A stretch of 64,000 nucleotides of DNA from Erysipelotrichaceae bacterium (GTDB lineage Bacteria > Bacillota_I > Bacilli_A > Erysipelotrichales > Erysipelotrichaceae), in contig JAFYHT010000034.1 in assembly GCA_017539025.1 (NCBI GenBank), positions 1-64,000 of the forward strand, read 5' to 3'. The notes beneath the pieces were generated by a model that did no database searches, had not been told where the DNA came from, and saw only the letters and a program-made list of their open reading frames with translations. Numbering within the stretch: position 1 is the first letter of the stretch; the number at the start of each line of letters is the position of its first letter. The position numbers and the translations under genes are program-made. Below, piece after piece: positions 32,355 to 41,272 of the stretch.

Positions 32355-33333
32355 ATACTCTCTCCTTTGCCTGATCAATAACGTTCATAACATTTAATGT
32401 CTGTTTCTTCAGCTTCATATATTCGGCTGTTTGCGTATTACGAATAATATCGGCAAACTCTTTGATCTCATATGCCAGGCGCTCATGCAGAACTCTTTCA
32501 TTCAAATCAAAGTGTTGTCTTTCACCTTCGTTTGTTTTGATTTCAAAGCCTTGCAGAAGATGAGTTGTGGAATCCGAATGAATATATCCTTTGTCTCCCT
32601 GTATGTTGATACAGCTTGGAGCTGAACAGTCTTTCGCCGCAATTGCCGACACACAGAAAGAAGGATATTTCAGAAACAAGATCCCTGAAGTATCAATGTT
32701 TCTTTCGATATTCGGATAATACTCCACTTTGTCCGGTTTACCAAACAATCCAACCAGAAAATGAATATTATAAACTCCCATATCCATTAAAGATCCGCCT
32801 CCTTTTTTTGGATCAAAAGCAGGAAGTATCACTCCGGTTTTAAAATCATCATACCTACGCGAATACTTTGAAACATTCAATTCTACAATCTTGATATCCC
32901 CAATCTTATCAATCATGTTTCTGATCTCTTTGTAATTTGGGAAATGTATATTTGGTATTGCTTCAAAAAGAAACCTATTGTTTTCTTCTGCGATTTCAAA
33001 CAATTCTTCGGCTTCCTTTTCACTTGAACAGAAAGGTTTTTCAACAATTACATGTTTCCCCTTTTCCATAGCTTTTTTGGCAAATCCATAATGCAAACTG
33101 TTTGGAAGCGCTACATATACCACATCTACATGATCGTCGTTTAACAGCTCGTCATAATTCGTATAGATCTTCTCGAGCGAATATTCCTGTTTCAGTTTCT
33201 CCATTACAGGCAAATCAGCTTCCTGACCGAAAATACAATACGGAATAACATCATCTACAAATGTGGAAGATAACAGAAAGTCCGGAGCGATCGTGCCTGC
33301 ACCAAGAATTGCAACATTGATTCTACTATTCAT
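32347..33333 (-). CDS. Gfo/Idh/MocA family oxidoreductase
   Basis: A 328-residue dehydrogenase paralogous to the next gene. It shows the nucleotide loop VAILGAGTIAP at residues 6-16, the family pattern VYVALPNSLHYGFA, the catalytic EKPFCSS and the later MDMGVYNIHFLVGLFG segment that usually supplies substrate-binding residues. I chose the ATG at 33333, which follows AAAGGAA, rather than an ATG 129 bases upstream inside the terminator region. Its end overlaps the following gene. Two distinct dehydrogenases in one operon suggest an oxidation and re-reduction cycle on the sugar; that is inference from known 3-keto-sugar chemistry in this family. Confidence 0.91.
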   Translation of the reverse strand: MNSRINVAILGAGTIAPDFLLSSTFVDDVIPYCIFGQEADLPVMEKLKQEYSLEKIYTNYDELLNDDHVDVVYVALPNSLHYGFAKKAMEKGKHVIVEKPFCSSEKEAEELFEIAEENNRFLFEAIPNIHFPNYKEIRNMIDKIGDIKIVELNVSKYSRRYDDFKTGVILPAFDPKKGGGSLMDMGVYNIHFLVGLFGKPDKVEYYPNIERNIDTSGILFLKYPSFCVSAIAAKDCSAPSCINIQGDKGYIHSDSTTHLLQGFEIKTNEGERQHFDLNERVLHERLAYEIKEFADIIRNTQTAEYMKLKKQTLNVMNVIDQAKERVYG

Positions 33334-33354
33334 ATTTCCAATTTCCTTTCTTTT

Positions 33355-33388
33355 TAAAAAAGGGGATGACTCTTTGTAGAGTTCCCCC
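33355..33388 (-). terminator. Terminator or attenuator after EIIBC inside the operon
   Basis: Minus-strand GGGG..ACTCT pairs with AGAGT...CCCC around an ACAA loop, with a small internal bulge, and is followed by TTTTTT. It lies between EIIBC and the first oxidoreductase and may lower downstream expression. Confidence 0.7.
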
Positions 33389-33403
33389 TTAAAACTACAG
33401 AGT

Positions 33404-34759
33404 CTATTTTTCTTCGTCTTTATAGAAGATCGAGACAGATAAGAAGCAGCACCCGATTGCAATTGCTACACCAATTAGAGCTTTAACAAAATTGTTTCCG
33501 CCATTTGGATCAATAAATATTGGCAGAGTTGTCAACGACGGGCCTGCAACAGCAAACGCCTTAATGCCCATCAAGCCGATGATGCATCCGCTGAAGAAAC
33601 ATCCAACCATTGTGCCAATCAAAGTTCTTCTGTTTGGCATTGTAATTGAATATAGAGTCGGTTCTTGAACGGAAGTCAGGCTTGTGATCAAACATTGAAG
33701 TGCAGTTCTTCTCTTTGCCGGATCCTTCGTTCTGAAAGCTACCGCCAGACAAGTTCCTGCTTCACCAAGGTTATGTGCCAATGAAGCGGGCAGATATAAT
33801 AACTCACAACCAACTGCTGCCATAGTTGAAACTGTGTAAGGAACAAGCGCTTTATGCATGCCTGTACCGATCATTATCGGAAGAATAGCTGCAAGCACAC
33901 CAGTAGCTAACCAACCAAGCTTAGAATTAAACCATAAGATGGCGTTCGTGATCACATCACCAACGGTAATACCGATCGGACCAAGAAGCAGCAAAGTAAC
34001 AGGAACGGTCACGATCATCGTGATCAAAGGAACCAGCACCTGTTGCAAAGCGGCAGGAACATATTTTGTCGCAAGCTTCTCCATAAACGAATACAGGAAT
34101 ACGCACAGAATTGCCGGGAATACCTGATAAGCATACTGAACGTTTCTTAACGGCAAACCGAACAGTGTGGCTCCTGCACCCAGCTGACTCGTCATAGACG
34201 GAATAACCAATGCAGATACACAAGCAAGAGCGAGTAGTTTATTACATTTGAGTTTTTCAGCAGTTGTTATTGCTACAGCGAGCGGCAAGAAATAATATGC
34301 AGCATCCGCAATTGAACTGATGATCGAATACGTTGAAGAAGAGTTATTTAAGCCAAACGCCCCCATGATGGAGAGCAAGGCTTTCAGCATACCGCTTCCG
34401 ATCAGATAAGGAATAAGCGGCTGGAAGATGCTGAACATGTAATCAAGAACAACATCACCTATCTTTCTGTTTTTTACAGGAATATCATCATCCGGAACCT
34501 CACCGCCTGCAGTTATTCCCTGTTTGACAATCTCGTCGTAAACAAATTTGACATCTGTACCGATAACGACCTGGAATTGTGCATTGACAATAACCTTTAA
34601 TACTCCATCGATTGCCTCAACAGCCTTTGCATCTGCCTTGGACTCATCTTTCAACACAAATCTCAGTCTCGTCTGACAGTGAACCAGAGAAGAAACATTT
34701 TCTTTTCCGCCAATCTTATCAAGAATCTCATCTGCTAATGCTTTATAATCCTTTTTCAT
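33404..34759 (-). CDS. PTS beta-glucoside-type EIIBC component
   Basis: A 451-residue permease. The IIB domain (about 1-80) has phosphorylated Cys28 in LVHCQTRLRFVL and VIVNAQFQVVIGTDV. A linker near VPDDDIPVKNRK leads into a IIC domain with about ten membrane segments. It lacks IIA, like the other EIIBC in this window. AAAGGG precedes the ATG. It is the first gene of the operon and is divergent from a LacI regulator. Its sequence differs widely from the 16395-17762 permease, so the two probably import different glycosides. Confidence 0.93.
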   Translation of the reverse strand: MKKDYKALADEILDKIGGKENVSSLVHCQTRLRFVLKDESKADAKAVEAIDGVLKVIVNAQFQVVIGTDVKFVYDEIVKQGITAGGEVPDDDIPVKNRKIGDVVLDYMFSIFQPLIPYLIGSGMLKALLSIMGAFGLNNSSSTYSIISSIADAAYYFLPLAVAITTAEKLKCNKLLALACVSALVIPSMTSQLGAGATLFGLPLRNVQYAYQVFPAILCVFLYSFMEKLATKYVPAALQQVLVPLITMIVTVPVTLLLLGPIGITVGDVITNAILWFNSKLGWLATGVLAAILPIMIGTGMHKALVPYTVSTMAAVGCELLYLPASLAHNLGEAGTCLAVAFRTKDPAKRRTALQCLITSLTSVQEPTLYSITMPNRRTLIGTMVGCFFSGCIIGLMGIKAFAVAGPSLTTLPIFIDPNGGNNFVKALIGVAIAIGCCFLSVSIFYKDEEK

Positions 34760-34816
34760 ATTTTTCCCTTTCTTAACTATGTGTAACTTTTACGCGCGCT
34801 GTTTACACCCTTATAG

Positions 34817-34880
34817 TAGCAACAGAGACAAACAAAAAACAAGCAACTGTTTCATCTAATTTTGAGCAACACTGTTTCAT
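34817..34880. promoter_or_regulatory. Repeated AGCAAC boxes in the EIIBC/LacI spacer
   Basis: AGCAAC occurs at 34817, 34842 and 34865. The last two belong to a longer shared sequence, AGCAAC(AC)TGTTTCAT. The spacing of 25 and 23 bp places them on similar faces of the helix. They lie between the divergent starts and are candidate LacI-family operators. Confidence 0.4.
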
Positions 34881-34903
34881 TCTTATTCTATTATTATCTT
34901 TTG

Positions 34904-34932
34904 TTGCATAATAATTGCTCATAATATATATT
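34904..34932 (+). promoter_or_regulatory. Promoter of the LacI gene
   Basis: TTGCAT (34904-34909), a 17-base spacer and TATATT (34927-34932) lie 24 bases before the ATG. Confidence 0.5.
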
Positions 34933-34956
34933 ATTGTTAAGAAAACAGGAGTAAAA

Positions 34957-35964
34957 ATGTCAAACAGTAAAGTCGTTTCAATTAGAGATATCGCAAAAAA
35001 ATGCAACGTTTCCCCTTCTACCGTTTCCCGTGTAATCAATAACAAAGGGCGGATCTCAAAAGAGAAACGTCAGATGATATTAAAGGCGATAGAAGACTCA
35101 GGTTATACCGTTGCGCAAAACAATAAGAAGATATTCAGCAGCAATATTATCGGTTTGCTCTTTCCCCGTCTGATAACATTCTTTTATCCTCATTTGATAG
35201 ATGAACTGGAAATTGCTCTGCTAAAAAACGGCTATTCCCCTGTGATCATGCTTCACAACGACGATGTGGAAACCGAAAACAATTGTCTCAACATTTTTGC
35301 GGAATTGGATATTAAAGGTTTAATTATGGTTCCAGCCACCAGAGCAATTCCTGAAAACTTTAACGAAGCACTATCTGATATTCCTGCTGTTTTTGTCAAT
35401 GTCGATCATAAGGATTCTTATTACACTATCAATTCCGACCAGTTTTACGGAGGACAGCTGGCAGCTCTTGAATTTATAAACAAAGGCTGTAAAAAACCAC
35501 TGATCATCTGTCGCCGTAACAGTTCAGCTATAAGCAATTTGAGAGTCGAAGGCTTTATAGATATATTTAACAGAAATAATATCAAGATCAGAAAAGAAAA
35601 CATTCTTACATGCAACAGAAATAAAGGATCATTCTCCGAGGCAAAAGATTTAATCAAATACGCATACATCAGCGGCTTAGAATTTGACTGCGTTTTTGCC
35701 GACTCGGATTGGAAAGCGTTCGGATCTTTGGTTGCGCTGCAGGAACTAGGTTACAGAATACCAGAAGAAATCAAAATAATCGGATATGATGATTCAGACA
35801 TTACAAAGTTTACATTTCTTCCGATTACATCAATATCTCAGGAATTACCGGAGTTTTCAAAAAGAACTGTTGATTTGTTATTGTCGTTAATCCATAATAA
35901 CAAATCTGAGATAACTGAAAATAACACAATATCTGTGTCATTAAAAAGCAGACAAACGACCTAG
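34957..35964 (+). CDS. LacI family transcriptional regulator
   Basis: A 335-residue repressor. The N-terminal LacI helix-turn-helix and hinge helix (SIRDIAKKCNVSPSTVSRVINNKGRISKEKRQMILKA) span about residues 7-50. A periplasmic-binding-like sugar domain follows, with IIGLLFPRL, GLIMVPATR and IIGYDDSDITKF. CAGGAG lies about 6 bases before the ATG at 34957. It is divergent from the EIIBC/Gfo/Gfo/GH1 operon and most likely represses it until the sugar or sugar phosphate is present. Repeated AGCAAC boxes in the spacer are the candidate operators. Confidence 0.93.
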   Translation: MSNSKVVSIRDIAKKCNVSPSTVSRVINNKGRISKEKRQMILKAIEDSGYTVAQNNKKIFSSNIIGLLFPRLITFFYPHLIDELEIALLKNGYSPVIMLHNDDVETENNCLNIFAELDIKGLIMVPATRAIPENFNEALSDIPAVFVNVDHKDSYYTINSDQFYGGQLAALEFINKGCKKPLIICRRNSSAISNLRVEGFIDIFNRNNIKIRKENILTCNRNKGSFSEAKDLIKYAYISGLEFDCVFADSDWKAFGSLVALQELGYRIPEEIKIIGYDDSDITKFTFLPITSISQELPEFSKRTVDLLLSLIHNNKSEITENNTISVSLKSRQTT

Positions 35965-36040
35965 TTTGTTTTCAAAAAAACCATTTCATTTTCAGTTTGA
36001 TATCGCTTTTTCAAAAACAATACTATATTTCTTTTAACCG

Positions 36041-36140
36041 TACCTAAACGGAACATTTCTGTTACGAAAGCATTCCCCCGTCACTACCCCAGCGAAACTA
36101 TGAAAACACCGTCTAAATGGACTATACCTCAAAGGAACAT
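36041..36140. repeat. Imperfect 16-bp repeats in a non-coding spacer
   Basis: TACCTAAACGGAACAT (36041-36056) and TACCTCAAAGGAACAT (36125-36140) differ at two positions and start 84 bp apart. A related CCGTCTAAATGG lies between. The 244-base spacer between the LacI and SGNH genes has no convincing open frame. Confidence 0.4.
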
Positions 36141-36159
36141 AATTAAAGATCTTTGTAAT

Positions 36160-36181
36160 CAAAAAGATCCCGAAGGATCTT
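36160..36181 (-). terminator. Terminator of the SGNH hydrolase gene
   Basis: Minus-strand AAGATCC and GGATCTT form a perfect 7-bp stem with a stable TTCG tetraloop, followed by TTT. Confidence 0.75.
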
Positions 36182-36209
36182 CTGATATAAAACAATAATC
36201 AGTATTTTC

Positions 36210-36872
36210 CTACAGATTCTGACAGATATATTCTGTGATCTTCTGATTGCCCAGTTCGTTTGGATGAACTCCATCCACGAACCAGTCTTCATGTCCTGCC
36301 GTATATTCATGAAGATCAATCAGTCTGAGACCTTTTCTTTCTGCAGTTTCTTTTACGATGCGATAGATCGGCCCATCGATATTGTTCATATCGATGTCAA
36401 AATCGACGACCCCTGTCTTCCTGTCAACAAAACAGGAAGGAGGGCTCATCAGGATGACTTCTGATCCTTCCGATAATCCCATATATTCTGAAACGAACTG
36501 ATCAAGTTCTTTTTCATAACGCTTCTCATTCCAGTTGTATGGCTTAGCATCATTGGTCCCTAACATGATCAGATAGATATCCGCCTTGAGGTCTTTTGAG
36601 ATCTGATAGAACTTATCTGCCTTATAGGGATAATCTCCCTCATCCTGTAAAGTCCTGCCGCTGATCCCATAGTTGAGTACCTGATATTCACCATTCAGTT
36701 TTTCTTCCAGGAAATATTCCCAGGTCTTTTCTTTCTTTCCTGAAACACCTGCACCGAAGGTGATGCTGTCGCCAAGACAGGCGATGTGTTTCCTGTTTTC
36801 ATCCACCTTTGGTGTCTTTGGCACCGCCAGATATTTCAACACCAGATATTCGATCTTTTTTCTGAAACTCAT
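36210..36872 (-). CDS. SGNH/GDSL-type hydrolase
   Basis: A 220-residue esterase of the SGNH clan. Block I is CLGDSITFG with nucleophile Ser36. The oxyanion glycine is in NYGISGRT, the Asn in LIMLGTNDAKP, and the Asp200/His203 dyad in VDGVHPNELG. There is no signal peptide, although a short hydrophobic stretch occurs at residues 8-17. Relatives remove acyl or acetyl groups from sugars and polysaccharides, which would fit this carbohydrate-rich region, but lipase or thioesterase activity is also possible. It has GAGGA before the ATG and its own terminator, and does not clearly belong to an operon. Confidence 0.9.
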   Translation of the reverse strand: MSFRKKIEYLVLKYLAVPKTPKVDENRKHIACLGDSITFGAGVSGKKEKTWEYFLEEKLNGEYQVLNYGISGRTLQDEGDYPYKADKFYQISKDLKADIYLIMLGTNDAKPYNWNEKRYEKELDQFVSEYMGLSEGSEVILMSPPSCFVDRKTGVVDFDIDMNNIDGPIYRIVKETAERKGLRLIDLHEYTAGHEDWFVDGVHPNELGNQKITEYICQNL

Positions 36873-36911
36873 ATGCTTAAATCCTCATTGTTCTTTCTGT
36901 TTTGTATTCTA

Positions 36912-37931
36912 TCACAGAAGCTTGTCTGCGATCTCTTTCTTCACCCTTCTTGGACCTCTGATCGCCTTGATTCCCAGAGAATTCAGATAAGAGAACGGAT
37001 AACGATCGTCTGGATACTTCTTCAGTTTCCTGATCCTCATCAGTCTATTGATCGAAACATTCTTATCCTGATAGAAATAAGGGATATCCACTTCTTCAGC
37101 CATACACTGATATAAAATAGCCGAATACGGTGCAGCCACATAGAGATAAACGATATCTCCGACATGGATATCGGAAGACTGTTTCCAGTCGATGACTTCG
37201 TTTTTCTCAAAGGCACCGATCACATCATAGAACTGCGGATTGGCCGGAACGATCCAGACATCGCTTCCTTCGATCGTGTGATAGGACTGATCGATCAGAG
37301 AGAATAAGATCTCATCATCGATCGTATCATTCAATTCGATACTGATCCAGTTTTCCTTGTTCATATGATAGGCCTCATAGAAACCTTTTTCATTCAGTAA
37401 TGAAGCGATCGTATGCGGATCAGCCTTGACATCGATGATCTCTGTCTCACCCTTTTCCTTGCCGATCTTTGAACCATCGACATTCATGATGATCCCATAC
37501 CACTTGCCATTTTCTTTGTTGCGGAAGACTGCATAATCCGGATATTTCTTCCAGAGATATTCCGGCTTAGTTCCATACTCCTTCTTCATGTAGGAAACGA
37601 TCCTGGAAGTCTGTTTATACAGGTACGGATCTTTTTCAAAACACTTTTCTCTGATATCTTCCAGTATCTCGATATAAGCTTCCCTTACCTGCGAGACGAA
37701 AGCACCATAATGGGAATCGGAATAGATATTGGTATACTCTTCATTCAGTTCTTTCTCAATGACTTTTCCGCTTACATTTCCATCTTCATCAACAGAAACT
37801 TCTGCTCTAAACGTATTATCCAGAAAATCCTTTTCATAAACAAAATGGTTTTCATACATTTGAAAACCATAAGTCTTTAACTTCTTATAAACCGGGTGTG
37901 TTTTTCTGAATACTTCCTTCTCGATCTCCAT
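36912..37931 (-). CDS. MmcQ/YjbR family protein fused to an EVE/PUA-like domain
   Basis: A 339-residue two-part protein. An N-terminal region of about 100 residues precedes a MmcQ/YjbR domain (about 110-215), recognised by PEYLWKKYPDYAVFRNKENGKWYGIIMNV, then GFYEAYHMNKENWISIEL. The C-terminal 120 residues (DVWIVPANPQFYDV, then VGDIVYLYVAAPYSAILY) resemble EVE/PUA-like modules that bind modified bases in DNA or RNA. YjbR folds like a DNA-binding domain, so a nucleic-acid role is likely but unproved. Its ATG overlaps the patB stop by one base in TAATG, so the two are co-translated for reasons that are not obvious. Confidence 0.8.
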   Translation of the reverse strand: MEIEKEVFRKTHPVYKKLKTYGFQMYENHFVYEKDFLDNTFRAEVSVDEDGNVSGKVIEKELNEEYTNIYSDSHYGAFVSQVREAYIEILEDIREKCFEKDPYLYKQTSRIVSYMKKEYGTKPEYLWKKYPDYAVFRNKENGKWYGIIMNVDGSKIGKEKGETEIIDVKADPHTIASLLNEKGFYEAYHMNKENWISIELNDTIDDEILFSLIDQSYHTIEGSDVWIVPANPQFYDVIGAFEKNEVIDWKQSSDIHVGDIVYLYVAAPYSAILYQCMAEEVDIPYFYQDKNVSINRLMRIRKLKKYPDDRYPFSYLNSLGIKAIRGPRRVKKEIADKLL

Positions 37932-39118
37932 TAACAGCCTTTAAATTCCTTTGCGATCCTTTCAAACGCTTCCAGACACACAGACCTAGGAGAAGACAGA
38001 CATGCCCTGTGGACCTGTGTCTTTCTTGAATCATCAAAGAAGAGTCCGGAATTCAATACGACACCGGCTTTTCTATAGATCCTGTCTACGACTTCTTCAT
38101 CACTTAAACCATAGTCAGAGAAATCGATATTGATGGAATAACCACCCTCCGGTCTGACAAGCTTTGCCTTAGGAAGATTTTCTTTAATGTACTCCATGCA
38201 GGTATCGATGTTGCCATCGATATATTCATTTAATGCATCGACCCAGGCATCTCCTTTTGTATAAGCGGAGATGACAGCCTGAATGCCAAATGGCGAAGGC
38301 ATGCCATAGAAATCCGCTCCCTGCTTCTTCAGTTTAGGATCACTGATGATGGCATTTGTCATCGCAAGACCTGCCAGATTGAACGTCTTATTGACAGCAG
38401 TACAGGAGATCAGACCCTCAGGACCGCAGGCCTTCATCATCGGTTCGAATCCCTGACCTTTTCTTAAAATATCCGAATGAACTTCATCAGAAACAATCAG
38501 GACACCATTCTTCCTGCAGATATCCGCGATCTTGTTCAGTTCTTCATGAGTAAAGACTCTTCCGGTCGGATTGTGAGGATGACACATGATGATCATCGTA
38601 TTGTTTTCATCTTTACACGCATCTTCCAAAGCATCAAAGTCGATCGTGAAATACTCATTGCCATCGTTGATCATCTGCACTTCAACGTATTTTCTGTTAT
38701 TTCCTTCCACATCGCCATGATATCCGTAACAAGGTACCAGAACGATGACGCCTTCACCTTCCTTGGTATATCTTTTCACGAGCTGTGCGATGGCATCGTG
38801 TGTTCCCGGAAAATAGAAGATGTCGTCTTTGTCAAACTTCCATCCTTGTCTTCTTTCATACCAGCCGCAGACCGCTTGCCTGTAAGAATCAGGGATCGTT
38901 GAATATCCGAAGATCCCATGATCTGTCAGTTTCCTAAGATCCTCAATGATCTCCGGAGCCACTCTGAAATCCATATCTGCCGTCTCCAGACAGATCACAT
39001 CATCTCTGACTTCCTTGATTCCAAGAGAGTCCAGGATATATGAAGGATGCAACCACTTAGCCGAAAAAGAAAACGGGTCATGTATCCTGTCAATGATCTC
39101 ATCAAATTCGTATTTCAT
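37931..39118 (-). CDS. patB: PatB/MalY family PLP-dependent C-S lyase/aminotransferase
   Basis: A 395-residue fold-type I pyridoxal phosphate enzyme. The PLP-binding Lys244 lies in TAVNKTFNLAGL. HPHNPTGRVF and Asp211 in VSDEVHSD are the usual cofactor contacts, and FPGTHDAIAQLV supplies the phosphate pocket. Relatives cleave cystathionine or cysteine conjugates, giving homocysteine or a thiol with pyruvate and ammonia. MalY also binds the maltose regulator, but no such gene is nearby. GGGAGG lies 7 bases before the ATG. It is the first gene of a pair with the YjbR-EVE-like gene. Confidence 0.92.
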   Translation of the reverse strand: MKYEFDEIIDRIHDPFSFSAKWLHPSYILDSLGIKEVRDDVICLETADMDFRVAPEIIEDLRKLTDHGIFGYSTIPDSYRQAVCGWYERRQGWKFDKDDIFYFPGTHDAIAQLVKRYTKEGEGVIVLVPCYGYHGDVEGNNRKYVEVQMINDGNEYFTIDFDALEDACKDENNTMIIMCHPHNPTGRVFTHEELNKIADICRKNGVLIVSDEVHSDILRKGQGFEPMMKACGPEGLISCTAVNKTFNLAGLAMTNAIISDPKLKKQGADFYGMPSPFGIQAVISAYTKGDAWVDALNEYIDGNIDTCMEYIKENLPKAKLVRPEGGYSINIDFSDYGLSDEEVVDRIYRKAGVVLNSGLFFDDSRKTQVHRACLSSPRSVCLEAFERIAKEFKGC

Positions 39119-39201
39119 AGTATTTCCTCCCTGATCTTACTTATCATTATCATTATAACCGAACCATACAGATCAAAAGATCACATCAGGAATCGGTATC
39201 G

Positions 39202-40331
39202 CTATTCAACACCTGTCAACGGGATCGAGTATCGTCTGTTGTCTGATGAAGACCCTTTCTCCGCTTTTCTGATCACAAACTGTGCTTGGATCACATTATC
39301 GATATAGACCAGCTTCAATGTGTGTGTACCTGCATCCAGCGTCTTCAGATAAGCTTGCTTCAAAGTGAGTATCGTACTGCCGCTTCTTAGTTCATAATCG
39401 GTGGAACTGAGATCCTGGCCATCGACTTGTACCTTGACCAGTTTTTCCAGAGGACCGCCTGTTTTGACAGTCAATCCGTCTTTTCCGTTATCATCAAGAT
39501 CGATCAGCTGATCATCCCCTTGAATCAGACCATATGGCGCATAATAAGAATCCATCTCCTGGATCAGCTTCAGGTTATATTGAGGATGATGCATCTTCAT
39601 GATCTCTGTGACATTTTTCATTACGGTTGCAAGATGATACATGCTGAGACTTTCCGGGGTGATCATTTCCTCTTTTTCAGGATCGTTTTTACCATTTTCA
39701 TATCCCAGCTCATATAATCGTATATATTCATCAGTATATGCTTGTTTATATACTTCGAAATAATCATCTGACATCCAGCCTTCCTGATAGTAATCATCGC
39801 CATCAGGAGAAGGCTCTTCATGATGATTGCCGGAATAATATATTTTCTGACTCTCTCTATTGCCTTTTGACTTGAATCACAGAACCCTTTGGCATCACCT
39901 TGCTTGCCGACAATGAAATTATTGCCTCATTCGGAATCATATTTCTCACCACGCAAAGTAATCACAAGCAACTGTTTGTTACCGACTTTCTTATGACCTA
40001 TCAGCATGCCCAATGAATTTAATGTTGGCTTTTCATTCATACCATAAACTTCAACATCCTGAAAACCGGTATCCGTTAATAAGCTCGTACAATATTCGCC
40101 ACCGCGAACCTCAAAAGTTGAAAGCGCCAGATTATATGACATGCTTAAAAGATGTTCATTATACTCTTTGCCGCTCTTCGAGAAATAATCATCACTGTAG
40201 TAATATACCTCTTGCGTCTCTTCTTCAAAAGCAGGCATATACCTGAATTTACCGGTCTGCACTGATTCAGCCTTCACAGCAAAAGGAATCAGCAAGGCAA
40301 CAGCAATGATCGTTATCAGAATTTTTCTCAT
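39202..40331 (-). pseudogene. Broken secreted lipase-like gene with C-terminal X2-like domain
   Basis: The 5' part encodes a signal peptide (MRKILITIIAVALLIPFAVKA) and about 110 residues resembling the start of lipase-family proteins, ending YDSE then TGA at 39927-39929. The same frame continues after the stop with GNNFIVGKQGDAKGF, which fits the family if the TGA was once TGG (EWGNNF). About 30 codons later the similarity ends, and the coding sense resumes in another frame (GNHHEEPSPDGDDYYQEGW) into a 190-residue tail. The tail has HHPQYNLKLIQEMDSYY and an X2-like beta domain. The part with the catalytic serine is missing. The ATG overlaps the kinase stop in ATGA. Confidence 0.65.
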
Positions 40332-41260
40332 ATGGTTTTGCCTTCTTTCCTCGTACTCATCAGCGGCAGGAACTTTTCGATCGTTTCTGCAGTAATATCT
40401 TCCAGCTGGGAAGCTGTGGCATTGCCAGCCGCACCGCCGTATCTTAATGCGATCTCCCTGTCACCTGTTTCGATCAGTTTTCCCAGGAATGCCGCCAGCA
40501 TCGCATCACCGGCACCAACCTTATTAACAAGAACGGTGTCAGGTTGGATCAGATACAGGAAACCATCTTCATCGGAAAGCAGAGCTCCATCCTTCCCTAA
40601 AGACAGCAGTATCTTTTCGATCCCCTCTTCATGAAGGCTCTTCAGAGCCTTCTTTGCCTGATCGATATTCATATCAGGATTCCCTGTCAGCAATCCAAGC
40701 TCATAGAGATTTGGTTTGATCAACATCGGCCTACATCTCTTCAATGTTTCCGGAGTGATCTTTTCCATATCAATGACCAGCTTCGCTCCTTTTTCATGGA
40801 CATGGTCACATAAAAGGATCAGATCATTTTCATCAAAACCCTTCATCATGCTTCCGGAGATCACTGCAACATCCTCTTCACTCAGACCATCTGCGATCTT
40901 CAACAATGTTTCCTTTGCCTTATCATCGACAAGTGGACCGTCACCATTGATGCACAAAGCCTTTTTATTGTAATGAGCTTTCATATTGATGCGGTTGACT
41001 CCATCCACTTCCACATCAATGATCTCAATGTTTTTATCTTTTTCTGTTTCTTTTCTGATAAAGTCTCCGGTAAAACCTCCCAAAAGCACAACCGCCTTTG
41101 ATCGGATATTCAGTAAAGAAAGGACACGGGAAACATTCAGACCTTTTCCACCCGCTTTGAATATCGCATCTGTACCTCTGTTGACCTCATCAACCATCAG
41201 TTCATTCTGAATGCTCAAGAAATAATCAACAGCGGGGTTCAATGTAAATGTATAGATCAT
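40328..41260 (-). CDS. PfkB family sugar-phosphate kinase (1-phosphofructokinase-like)
   Basis: A 310-residue kinase of the PfkB/ribokinase superfamily, of the 1-phosphofructokinase/tagatose-6-phosphate kinase branch. It opens with MIYTFTLNPAVDY, has AGGKGLNVSRVL (about 36-47) in the substrate site and NKVGAGDAM, with catalytic base Asp252, near the C-terminus. Products would be fructose-1,6-bisphosphate or tagatose-1,6-bisphosphate. No fructose PTS or DeoR regulator is nearby, so the exact substrate is open. AAAGGAG precedes the ATG. It lies 12 bases after the VapC toxin gene, so it may share the toxin-antitoxin promoter. Confidence 0.9.
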   Translation of the reverse strand: MIYTFTLNPAVDYFLSIQNELMVDEVNRGTDAIFKAGGKGLNVSRVLSLLNIRSKAVVLLGGFTGDFIRKETEKDKNIEIIDVEVDGVNRINMKAHYNKKALCINGDGPLVDDKAKETLLKIADGLSEEDVAVISGSMMKGFDENDLILLCDHVHEKGAKLVIDMEKITPETLKRCRPMLIKPNLYELGLLTGNPDMNIDQAKKALKSLHEEGIEKILLSLGKDGALLSDEDGFLYLIQPDTVLVNKVGAGDAMLAAFLGKLIETGDREIALRYGGAAGNATASQLEDITAETIEKFLPLMSTRKEGKTI

Positions 41261-41272
41261 GGAATCTCCTTT

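Noticed and set aside
33362..33388. BglG/LicT-type antiterminator site
   Set aside because: The hairpin lies after the permease gene, no BglG-family protein is encoded here, and no alternative RAT-like stem overlaps it.
39927..39929. TGA read as tryptophan in the lipase-like gene
   Set aside because: TGA is used as a normal stop by many genes here (for example the ATGA overlaps of thyA, addA and GH2), and Trp is encoded by TGG, so this is a lesion rather than recoding.
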